Shown piece by piece: positions 48,799 to 60,000 of a stretch of DNA of 64,000 nucleotides. The DNA is from Taenia hydatigena. Taxonomy: Eukaryota; Platyhelminthes; Cestoda; Cyclophyllidea; Taeniidae. The stretch covers positions 15,229,901 to 15,293,900 of the forward strand of contig JADWOT020000003.1 in NCBI GenBank assembly GCA_036345935.2, written 5' to 3'. The notes beneath the pieces are model-generated. The model was not told the origin of the DNA, ran no database searches, and worked only from the letters and a program-made list of their open reading frames with translations. Position 1 is the stretch's first letter, and every line of letters begins with the position of its first letter. A program made the position numbers and the translations under genes.

Positions 48799-49856
48799 TC
48801 AGGCAGCTAAGGGATCGAAATGCGAAAAGCGCTCGGTTGAGTGGACGATCGTGGTGATTTCATGGACGGCACCGTAGCTACCGTTGTCAGTGCGGTTAAC
48901 CAACTGCTCCACGACGAATATCAGATCATCTACGGTGAAATTTAAAGGAACTATCTGCACTGGACAGGGTAGCGCACAACGGCGTAGCGATTTCTCAACG
49001 TGTCGCAGGAGGCAATAGCGCGAAGTTGCCTCCACCCAGTCAGATGCGAGTAGCCGTTGTAAACGCAGTCAACATTTCGGAGGTACATGTCCACAAATAC
49101 TTTGGCCAATTTGATAGGAACTAACAGCCACATCCCATCAAAGGAGCGATAGATCAGAAGGAAAATATCCTCCACTCCGTATGCATATCGCTGGAGGTTA
49201 CAATCCTCCATCTCATGAAGGTATTCACCTTAAATTTTATAGCAGCGAATATCGAGGTAGGGCCAGCCATAGCTCTTTCTTTGGATCTCCCTAGGGCCCT
49301 CTACGTCCACGTCGTTCATACTTTGGGGCAGAATTGACATGTAGAGTTTGTCTCGATAGCCGTTCGGGACAATAGGATAGCCCTCCTTTTAATGCCTCTT
49401 AATGCTGTCTTGGATAAAGTCTCTGTACTTAATGCCCACGAGCACATCATCTTCATCATCTTAGGGAATGAGATCGTGGTGTCGGAGGGATCCAAGGAGA
49501 GCACCTGAGCTGATAAATTACTTATCCTCCAAATTTTTCTTTCGTATTATCTCCGTAAAAGGGGTTATGGACTTCAAAGTATGCCACGCTGGATGGCTGT
49601 CATTTTAGATGCGAAGAATCCGGACCTGTAGAGACTGGGCCAGGAAATTTTGGTGAGATTGCGGAGGAGACCCTGGGTGTAGGCCAACTTGACAAAGAAC
49701 GCCTCCAGTAGTAAGATACTGTGAACCTTCGGAATTTTTACACGCTTGCAGAAGGGGAAGCATTGAAAAGAACCACATTGCAGATGGACTGAATTCCTAC
49801 CGCGACTGACTCTCTTAAGCATAATGCTTAAGTAGGGGCAACCCAACATTCAGAGA
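48799..49856 (-). pseudogene. broken, intronless coding-like stretch of unknown origin
   Basis: On the minus strand a chain of protein-like segments is spread over different frames and interrupted by stops. They are VEAFFVKLAYTQGLLRNL-like text from 49850 downward (seen as LLEAFFVKLAYTQGLLRNL), then DDEDDVLVGIKYRDFIQDS followed by a TAA, then EGYPIVPNGYRDKLYMSILP, then VEDIFLLIYRSFDGMWLLVP, and finally PVQIVPLNFTVDDLIFVVEQL, ending at a stop near 48806. No splice sites join the pieces, and frameshifts are needed near 49460 and 49000. Composition is less AT-rich than the surroundings. I cannot name the parent gene. A decayed retrocopy is the simplest reading; a decayed unique gene or transposon gene is also possible. 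Confidence 0.4.
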
Positions 49857-50895
49857 TTTAAAAGTATTTTAACAATAAAGCACTTAACAAGAAACTAAAA
49901 GTTGCAGCGATGCAACAAATCGCTGTTGAATCTTTTCAAAACATAATCAAGTGAATAACTACGCATAGCAAAATGCTATTCAGGTAGCTTACTAGTATTT
50001 ATAAACGAGATGGCAGATCCTTTTTTTGCTTGGTGGAACAAAAATCACTTGATATCACAAGGGAGACCCGCGGCACGGCTATGAGCAAGTCATTGCCTAT
50101 CCTCTTTTATAAACTACCATCAATTGTGGCATGGCGCTATTTGTGTGGTTGACACGTTATTAACATTTCAAGCGCCATAATACGTAAACTTATCAAGACC
50201 TTCCGGAATAAAATCATGGTAGGTATGAATTATTAAATGGTCCTTACCGCACCCAAAGTAACGGAAAATGACCTTAGCAATGAAATGCCTTTTCATAATC
50301 CCAATTTATAAGCCTGCCCTAGAGGGCGTGGATAAAGAGATCAACCAATGAAATGGAGGGTTTTTGAAGGTCTTGACCAATCGCACACTCCCTTTGTCAC
50401 AAATAAAAACAGCATGCTAAGTTATGAACATTTGTTTTTGTTGTAAAAACTTAATTTATAATCACATAGGATTGAAAGAGCAGATGTTTTGTGCACACCA
50501 GTGATCAAGATTACATCAAAATACTGGTTTCCAAAAAAAACCGTATTTTTTTCTTGTACAAACATGAAGCGGACACCAGGAAATTCCAGAACAAACGCAG
50601 TTTTGCTAAAGAGATTGTAAAAAGTGGATTCGTTTGCTTATGATTCTTATAAACTAGAATGCAGCAGAGTATGCTTAAGCTGTGCAATAACTTAAAAATC
50701 TCACCTTTTTAGTCAGTAGCTTGGGGCTAAGTTCTACTAGGTATGAAAACATGCCACTCGATTTAAATCCATATCTTATGTCCAAGTGTATTTAGGACTA
50801 CTCTAAGGGGTAAAATTTCGGGAAACTGAGCCTAAATCAAGTTTGAGGCTTTAGCTATTTTCGCTGGCAGTCAGCTTTCACTGATCATCGTATGC
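49857..50895. other. non-coding spacer, nothing recognised
   Basis: AT-rich sequence with no exon, RNA gene or repeat-family member that I could identify. Confidence 0.4.
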
Positions 50896-51048
50896 TGTAA
50901 TACTTTGTTTGGCCAAATTGCCCTAGCTGCGTAGGCTGGCCGCCGGGCCATGCCAGCAGCTTTTTTCCTTCCACCTATTGAATATATATATGTATACTAC
51001 CCTAGTATTCTGCCTTCTTTTGCCTCAAGGGAGCCTCGGGTTGCTACA
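50896..51048 (+). mobile_element. solo TRIM LTR with internal deletion
   Basis: A single LTR of 153 bp (TGTAATACTTTG...GGTTGCTACA) lacking about 35 bp of the first part of the consensus. TATGC before and CATGC after it form a 5 bp target-site duplication with one mismatch. Confidence 0.8.
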
Positions 51049-52911
51049 CATGCTTGCCATAAACATGCCTTAGTGTATTAGCTGTTTGGAACCCAAATAA
51101 TCTAAATGCCCATAGGATCTCTCCCATGGAGGGCTCAATTCCATAGTCTAACGAGTAAAGGAATCTCATAATCGCCAAACAAATTCGGGGACCCTTTGGC
51201 AGCCTGCTTAATGTTTTATACTGACGCAACAGACAAAGCTGGCTGCAAGTGAAATTTAAGTAGTGATCAGCTAGCTGCCAGAATAGATTCTAAAACGCAC
51301 CCGTGTAAAATAAGATCCCCATCACTTGTTTATACAGGAGTCCATTGACACGACGTCGAGTTTTTGTGCATGTCTATAAATTTTGTGATGTCTTTAAGCT
51401 ATTCAGGATTCACCTGCATTGATGTGAGGATCGAAACGATTAAAACACTTGCGCAAATCGGAAAATGGCGATCTTCGAATAAGGCTCCATAGACCCTGTT
51501 CGAGATTCAGAGCAGCGCTGTGCCTAATTTTTAGACCCTGTGAGAGACGTGTACAGTCTCCATTCCAACATTTGCGTATGGACGCGCCTCCCACCTAATG
51601 CCTTTAAACATGTCCATGTGAGGTGTCGTGATATGGAATGTGGGCTCTGGTATGCTTTAAACGTGAGATAGCGTTGTGATTAACACCTTGGCACCCTAAC
51701 GGTAACATCTTTAACCTTGGTAATAGTAAAGAGACATGAACGAATTGGTTAGCCAGGTGGCTAAAGGATGTAGTAGTCAGCCAAGGTCTTCTGTTCCTGC
51801 GGTGTAGTCTTTGCCGATGAATCAATCAAAAGTCCATGTTTTCTTCATTCAGCTGATTAGGCTAGACTTATCGCAGTCAATTTTAACCAGAATAAATTAT
51901 GCAAAAAGTAGATTTTTGTTACCGTGCCCAAGTGACACCTACCCCGAGCACTACTAGAAAGAATCCCTACCTTACCATGGATGACAAAAGTGTTATAAAT
52001 TGTGATTTCCGAGCTGATTTTACTACAAGCCTACACTCAACCACACGGCGATGTGTTTAAACTAAGTACCACAATGGACTACACTTTAGTCACAGAGAGG
52101 TCATTAGTGTTTTGATGCTGAACAGGAGTCATCAAAGCAGGCTCAAAGTTCGGTAAACATTCAGCAAAACTTAGGAGTGTGAGGTCTGATGCATTTGTTA
52201 GTTAAGAGGACGTTGCAGTGGAACAACACTCATGTTGACGTTTGGTGTCAGCTGCTCACCGTATGGTCGTAAAGATAGCCCTGTCTTATGCATAACGAGG
52301 GCGGAAGCACTAATATTAAAATCGGGAGGAGCTGGGTCATGAAGAGCACGCAAATTACGGAAATGTCAAACCATGCTTACCTAGAAAAATGACTAGTTGA
52401 AGATGAAGCAGTTGTGTCCCTGATTGTAATCTTTTATATAGCTTATGAAATAAATATCTGTCATCCAATCGTTGACTGGCGGCGTGGGCCAAAGTAAATA
52501 TTTTTCTCCACGGTATTTTGTAAAGCAAGATCTACCTATGGAGATGGTGCTTGGCAAGTGTCTAGTTCGAATTCCATCTGTAGAGCACCGTGCTGAGCTG
52601 CTAGTTTCTCTGTGTTTCGTATGTGGAATTGGATGAAGTGCCTTATCCGCGTGTCGTTCTTGATTCGGAATCAGCAGTGGCTTACTGTGCTTGTGCCTCG
52701 TTTGATGAGCGCAGATGGGGACATTAGTTCATTATTTAAATTTTGCATATTCTTAGCATGGGACCATCAATGCGTTGACCGAAGGAAGCTTATCCCTCGG
52801 TCAGTGATTAGTGATTTTGGGCAGAATTAATTGAACTTGCCCGATAGGTCAGTAGGAACCTTTGCAGGGACTAGTCGGCCGCTCCTCCATTCAAAACTTC
52901 AGCACTGCTCA
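51049..52911. other. spacer, possible decayed retroelement flank
   Basis: No intact gene. It sits downstream (minus strand) of the integrase remnant that starts at 52912, so the lost 3' part of that element may be here, but I could not recognise an LTR or integrase C-terminus. Frames at 51403-51594, 51604-51825 and 52612-52830 show no convincing similarity. Confidence 0.35.
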
Positions 52912-54480
52912 CTTAAACGCGTAAGTTGTCCGCTCCTCTTGCCCACTGGATTGCGAAATAGTTCGAAATAGCGAAGTTTGCAATAGCGTGATGACAGCAA
53001 GTCTGCTCGTTGTCTGTGAGCAAAGCATCAAGGAGCTCATGTTAGCTGGAAATCTGACGTAATACTTGGAGGGCTTTTGTTGGGTGCTACTTACAGCTAC
53101 TTTGAAAAGCAACTATCAGATCCACGACAGCTCTAGTTCTGATTAAGGTGCCACTGGAAATGTTAGCAGAAGTGACAATGTCTTTACTTACGTATGCTTA
53201 GCAAACAGACCTTATTGCATCGACCATGTGGCTAACGCGAAATACCCTCAGAAATGGGGACTTAGGCAAAACAACATGGTCGTCCAAGCATCAGGCAGTC
53301 TTAGCCGGTAAAGTATTAATCACGACAGTGTAATGAGTTTGATTTCACACTAGGTAAGCAAGCGGTTACAAATTTCTGACGAAGCCTATTGCCCGCCTCA
53401 ACACGGGCAGTCTGGATAGCATCGGTAAATAGGTGGGTGGTGGCGTCCTCAATACGGCTTTTCACTACTTTTTAGTCTTTGAGACTTTGCTGATGAGCCG
53501 CAGCAGGGCGTCGGGTTGAGTAAAGTCATCTGCACGACGGTATTTGAAATCGAATTCGTACCCCAGCAGGACGAGTTGCCAGTGTTGGAGACTTTTTGCT
53601 GAGGGTACTGAGATGCCGGATGTGTGGTTGATAAGGGGTGTAAAATATCGACTAAAATGTAGCTTCTAAACTCAATGAACAGCGGACAGCGTCTTTCAGC
53701 TGAAGTTAGTATGCAGGATCCCTTAATCACGGTCTACTCGTTTACATCTGGAAACATGTAGAGCTTTGGCGCTGTAAGCGAAGGCGTCCGCAAATGTGAG
53801 AAATTGAAGAAGCGAGAGATCTGACCTCAACACACTCTTCAACTGAAAAACTGCTGACTCACACTTGTCTAACCAATTCTACAGGACGGCCCGGATAGTG
53901 TGAAACCATAGAAAAAATTCCGAATGGCAGCTTCCGTTTCTTCGGAACAAAAGGATTTTGAAAGCATCCTTTAGGGTTGGCATTTGTGAGATTTCTCTAA
54001 TAATTATTGGGTCGGGATGATGACCATGGGTGTCAAGAATTAAGCCTAGATTTTTGTCTTGTTTCAAGAAAATGAAGGCGCTCTTTTTGGGTGTGCTTCA
54101 GATTAGACACGGTGTGGCCCCAAATTTAACCCGACTTTACGTCCACAATAAAAACACCATGCAAGAATAATGCCATCGATAGTAGACAGAACTGTGTCCT
54201 TTACATGCTGAAATTACACAGAGGAGTGTTCATTTAAAGGGATTTGTTGCGTTGCGACAACCGATCTTGTAAACGGGCGACAGCCAAGTCCATCTCGGTA
54301 AACAATATTCCACCATTTAAGATAGTAAACAAGTTACTTGTGGTGGGAAAACAGGTAATGGTGCTTTGGGTGGAAAATGTTGAGATCGGGGACAGATCCG
54401 CCTGGTTTTCTGGCCACAGTAATAGTAGTACTTGTACGATTTGGTGTAGGTAATCGTAATCTAAACATCTTCTATAATCC
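52912..54480 (-). mobile_element. degenerate Ty3/gypsy pol (RT, RNase H, integrase remnants)
   Basis: Pieces of a Ty3/gypsy-type polyprotein appear in the correct order on the minus strand, broken by many stops and frameshifts. These are an RT palm segment FTILNGGILFTEMDLA (about 54260-54310), the degraded region QHVKDTVLSTIDGIIL where the YxDD catalytic motif should follow (about 54165-54215), NLGLILDTHGHHPDPIIIREI (about 53990-54060), the RNase H end LQHWQLVLLGYEFDFKYRRA with DDFTQPDALLRLI (about 53490-53590), and the integrase signature QSSGQEERTTYAF (about 52915-52960). No LTRs, gag or protease were located. The element is certainly inactive; it shows that autonomous LTR retrotransposons, possible helpers for the TRIM family, have existed in this genome. 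Confidence 0.8.
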
Positions 54481-54815
54481 TCTAAATTTGCGAATGGATT
54501 GGATACAATGAAGCTGAAAATTGATGCAGCACCAGACCACAGATGTGGAATAGTCTGCGCTATATGTCAATGACTAGGTTCTGGTTGAAAAGTGAATTTT
54601 TATATGTATGCATGTGTGCATGTATCCACACGTACATGCTATTCACACATAAAAGTAGGCTGGCAAAGTTTGCCCTTCATTTTAAGCAGACTGTAATTTT
54701 AGGACCTTATACCAGATTTAGAGAAGAAGTATTTTGCTGCAGATGATTTAAACACATTAAAATACCCGGGTTTTTTGGGTTCCTTAGCGCATAAAATAAT
54801 TCCTTATTAGAGAGT
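54481..54815. other. spacer between Ty3/gypsy remnant and TRIM copy
   Basis: 335 bp with no recognisable coding; it could be the decayed N-terminal pol or gag side of the Ty3/gypsy remnant. Confidence 0.35.
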
Positions 54816-55670
54816 TGTAGCATCCCGAGGCTCCCTCGAAGGCAAAAGAAGACAGAATGCTAGGGTAGAATATATATATTCAACGGACAGAGGGAAATAG
54901 GCTGCTGGCATGGCCCGGAGGCCAGCCCACTCAGCTAGGGTAATATGGCCACCCTGTGACCCTGACCGAAACCGGTAGTTCCAACAAACAAAGTACTGCA
55001 TTGCCTCTCTCCTCTTTCCAGCGTCGTCCCCGACGCGCCCCTCGGTACATCTCCAGCGTCAGCCACCACAACGTACTCAGTGCTGCAACAAGCACCCACG
55101 AGCTAACCATGCCAGTCGCCCGCATTCGACGCGGTTGAGGCGATGCTTGACACCAACGTCAGTGATCCCTCTTGACAGTGCATTGCATTTCGAGTTGGGT
55201 TTGGCTTAGAAACAAAGTTCAGAATGAGTGGTTCTGTCGACCATCAGTATCTCCGTAAGGAGGACGTTAGCACGTCGATATCCTCAAGCAAGTATAATAG
55301 GGGTAATCTTTGAAAAGAAATTTTCCGGGTGGTCCATGGCTAGTGTCGATTCAGTTGTTGATAGCTTTCTTGTAGAACACGGAGATGGAGTAGATGCCGG
55401 AGATGGACGTCGTTCGTGGCCCATCCGTAGCACGTGCACTTCTTTCGCACCGCTGCAACATGCCAGAGGCGGTAGAGATTGGGATAGAAACCCTATAGAG
55501 TGGGGTCCGCTTTCCGCTGCCACCAATGTAGCGTCCCGAGGCTGCCTCGAAGGCAAAAGAAGGCAGACTGCTGCTCGTATGGCCCGGCGGCCAGCCCACG
55601 CAGCTAGGGCAGTACGGCCAACTCTGTGACCTTGACCCCAACCGGTAGTTACAAAAAACAAAGTACTACA
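54816..55670 (-). mobile_element. TRIM-like LTR element, complete copy 4
   Basis: 855 bp on the minus strand. The LTRs are 54816-55000 (185 bp) and 55527-55670 (144 bp). The 5' LTR (right side) has lost about 40 bp that include the TATATATA box, so this copy may be promoter-dead. GAGT lies directly outside both ends (54812-54815 and 55671-55674). The internal region is collinear with the other complete copies and has no coding domains. Confidence 0.87.
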
Positions 55671-57068
55671 GAGTTGCCGGAGTGGTTAGAGGGAGGGATA
55701 AATTGGATCATTTTCACTTAGTGATCCTAACTCGTTTCTGCAAAAAATTATCATTTAGCTCCTTTGTCGAATTCGAGCCACTGGAAAGGGTCCAAGTGTA
55801 TGTGAATAAAAGTAAAGACGTCAGAGCTGTTGTTTTGTTTTAGCCGTTCGACACGGTAGCTGAAAATTGTGGTTCGCTGAATTTTCTTATTGTAGTAAAT
55901 GAAGTCGCGACAGATTATTTCGAAGTTCTGCTTAACTGCATGGAATGGGAGGGTGATATATTGGCAAGTAATGGTAAGTTTTGGAAGCAAAAAAATCTCG
56001 TTCGCTAAAATAAGCAATTACCTGCTCTTCTCGACAGGTGTGTCCTTTGAAAATTGTGGTAGCAACAGATTTTTGAGTGATTCATCCCTAGTATTTATTA
56101 CCTTTAAAAAAATCAGAGAAGACATGAATGGGTTGAATTTAAGCCGCCCTATTAATCAAGGTTAATAAAAACTAAACTATTGTAGTGCGTCCCTTGTTCA
56201 TATCCCCCTCCATGGCCTTCATACCCTTTGAATTAACAGGCTGGTTGGATTTGGACATGTTCATGAATTGGACTCAGCGAGAATCAGTACAGGTCTAGGA
56301 GATTCGGTATACTGGGATCGCTTCTATCTCAAGGGATTCTGACCCCACGCATTCCCCGCTTCTCGACTCAAGGAGACATTTTAAGCAAGCATTACACCAC
56401 CTCACCTCGTCTACGTAAGCTTAGCATTAACTACAAAATTTGCCATTTGGAACAAAAAGCTATTCTGAATGCTAAGGATCTACAAGAATAGTAGGTGAAA
56501 ATTTCTTCCAAAATTAATCCGAAACGTAATCCCGGTTGTGTATTTGGAAGGCAATAGCATTTTATGATGTGCGATTGGCCCTTGTCGAAAGGAAAGATAG
56601 GGAACGGATACTATGCTGCCGAATGCATTCATGCGAAGCCTGACCAAGTCGGCAGCAATAGCTGAACCTTATAATCTTAATTAACATTAAATTAATGAAC
56701 TGTGGCTTCGTACGCTGCAGTCTCAGACAAATTCGCATTCCTTTGCCAGAAAACCCAATTATAAAAACTGCCTCGTGAGGATATTAATATCGAAATTTGT
56801 CTGACTTGAAGTTGATTATACTGTCGTAGACAGGTCCCAAAAGTAACATGAAACACCGAACGAAAAAAAGTGTATATTGTAGTTTGTATTTACACAGTTC
56901 CATTGTATCCGAAAAGATGCAGCGGCACAGCTCTGTACACAGTAATTCGATACGGCATCCATATACAGATGGACGTGAGAAACTCGGAGGACGGGGAAGG
57001 ACAATTAAATGCAACGTTGAGCAGAGAAAAGGGCAAGCGACGGCAGTGAGTTGGAAGTTTGTGAGATT
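55671..57068. other. HASPIN 3' flank and spacer
   Basis: The right part would contain the HASPIN 3' UTR. No other exon or repeat copy was recognised. The first bases (GTTGCCGGAGTGGTTAGAGG) resemble the D-arm/A-box of a serine or leucine tRNA, but no anticodon arm, B box or acceptor pairing follows. Confidence 0.4.
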
Positions 57069-60000
57069 CTATTCGATTCGACAGGTGTCGAAATAGAAGG
57101 AGGAGCGCACAAGGCGCATAGCGGAGTCATAGGAGCCTGAGAGAACACTGTCGTGCAGCGCCGCCAGCTCCGACTGCACGGCCTGACTGTCGGGGTCGCG
57201 TCGTGGGTAGGACGTCTCGTTCAATAACTTCTCCATCAGGTAGTGCAACCAGTAGAGGTTCGTGATGGGGCGAAATGGTCGCCAGTTGTTTCTATAGGAT
57301 AGACGAGCACTCCATCGAGTACGAAACCATCCTGCCTTCTACCCAAGATACGTTATTTTGAATGGATGACTATCACTGAGTAGCTTTAGCAACCAGGTTA
57401 ATTCAGGTACATAACTTTGCAGATATAACCGCAAAAGATTATATAACTGGGGCCTCTTGATCACTCAAACCCCCGAATTTACTAGTTATTTCGGTGACAT
57501 TGATAATCTGCTAACTTAGTAACACCACATTTGACAAAATCATGCCTTTAAAATGTTTCAACATCACTAAAACGTCCTTATATTCATTCGCAAGCGAAAG
57601 TCTAGTGATTAACCATAGTTTCCTATGGTTGTTGTCGTGACTAAGATAAAACAACCGAGCTCAAATAAAGTAAACGTTGTAACAAAACCGAAATCATGCT
57701 TTTAATTTCGTTTTTCTAAAGAGAGATAACCAACAATGCAATCAGGAATTCGTAATAAATAAGAAATAATTATAAATTGAGGTTCAACCAAAATCGGCAT
57801 AATCTTTACCAAGTTATTCACATTTAAAGATGCCATCTCATTCACAGACAAATAAGGTTTTCATTTATTACGATAGACTTCTCACTGAAAATCATTTTAT
57901 AAATAATATTTAGGTCTTGGCTGAGGGCTCCTTCAATACTCCCGTCCCCAAGCATAACAGCAGAACACAGTGGATAAAATGGTGTCCATAACATTACTCC
58001 AATAAATTGTCCAGCCTTAATACAAAAGATTTGATCTTTCTAAGTCTGTTACAATGAGGCTGACTCTAACAAAACGGAAGTTTCATTTCAGCTAGATATG
58101 TGAAAAAAAATTAGCGCCCACCGGCTTTTTTCGATAAACCTTAACGAATGGAGAAGAAACGTGCCCCACACTTTAGTATACACAAGTAGATGTTACTCAA
58201 CTTTTGAGTTTTCTGCTAATTTTTGGCGCAAATCGATTGCACTCCACAATGGTTTGCAATCATTTCGTTTCAATCAGACATTCCAAAATTACTTAAGAAG
58301 GCTAATAATGTGATTCGCTGATACGGTGATCAAATTTATTACTCTGGTAAGTTTTGGGCCAGAAGATGGATGCAGGACACCAGAAACCTTAATTGGGGGA
58401 TCTTTGAAAGAAGTTATAAATCGGAATGCAACAGATTGATCAACAAGAAATTATAAAGCATTAAAGTTCTATGCTTAAAAAATCATACGTTACTCAAGGC
58501 CCTGATCCTAACCAAAAAAGCACAAATAATATTGAATGGCCTAATATAGAAGGATTGGTCACAGATTTTAGCGTGTTGAATGGAGCATAAAACCAGAGAT
58601 GTTGGTTGGGCATACCCGTTCATATCGCGCATCATTCGGTAAATTTCAAACTGATAGTCACCCTCACATTCGAAAATTTCGGGAGAATCGGACATGTCCA
58701 CATACACGATGTTGCCTTCTACAAAAAATAAATCAAGTTAAGCAGAAATTCATTTCGATATCCTACGCTTAATTCATTGCCACTCGTCAAAATGTGTTTA
58801 CTAGTTTTATTTCAGTAGACTGTTTTGCGTAAACAGACATTCATCACACATTTAAACAGAGCAGTCTTTTAATAGGCTTCCATGTAAAGTTTTAAAACAA
58901 GGGACATACAATGATTATTATGAATAACGAAGTGCTAAGCACAAAAAAGTAGCGGCATCGCACACAAGCTACTCAGTATTTGTTCTGAAGCATCCTCAAA
59001 AAAGTAACTCAAGGGCGAACTAAACAAGTTTGAGGGGTCAATTTTCCTGTCACGCCACCTACTTCCGAAATAAACTTCAATTTTTGCTTACGAATTTCAT
59101 CAATGCGTTTAAATGAGGTGAATGTGTAGTTAAAAAGTGGATTTGACACACACAGAAAGTTCAACAAAGGGCAGAAGTGATTTGTAAGCTATTTCGCCAA
59201 ATTCTAATTCCTCAAATCAAAGGAAAATGATTGCGTTTTTAGGGCTCAGCTTCATAGCAGGTGTTATAACAAAACGCAAAAGGACTAAATCTATCGCGCC
59301 AGGGACGCATGAACCAAATAACCTTCATTTGTCAGGTTAATGGAGATATAGGGTGGGATGAAAGGAGCGCATACCGTGGCAGAGACGGGAGACCGTGAAA
59401 TCAATTATGCAGACCCGCACACCTTCTGTCTGCGCGGAGTAGCTGACTCCATTGACGCGGTAGCGCAGTTTTGTCTGTTTCGTAGGTTTCACGAGGACGT
59501 TGAGCCAATGGAGATCACGATGCTCGAACTGCAGCGCTGACTCTGCCGCTGCCAGAGACAGAGCTATTTGCTCAATCACTGAACGCGCCTCTCGGTAAGA
59601 GGAAAACTAAAAGAAGACCAAAGCCTTAATTTAAAAGCTCATGAAAAAACGGAAACTTTGTGGGCGTCGAAATATGCACAGGTGGAATCAAATATGACCC
59701 CTGAACCTCAACTCTACACCACTACTTTGAAGCAAGAATACGTCTATCCATCATACGAAGCATGCCGAAAGGAGATGAAGGGCAAAAAAATTTTCACACA
59801 GTAGGTAAAACATCCCATCAAATGTTCGCGAGTAACTTAAAAGTGAAGGGCTCCGCACCCAAAACTGCCAAAAAGTTGACCGAAAATTTCTTGTACGACC
59901 GTGTTACTGTATAGAAATCAAGGTAATTTCAAATGCATTTTGTGGATATAAATGAATCTGGAGGTGGGTCATCAGCAAATGTAAATGAGATCCTATGGCT

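Noticed and set aside
55671..55740. tRNA gene or tRNA-derived SINE head
   Set aside because: Only a D-arm/A-box-like piece is present; no anticodon stem, B box or acceptor stem can be formed.
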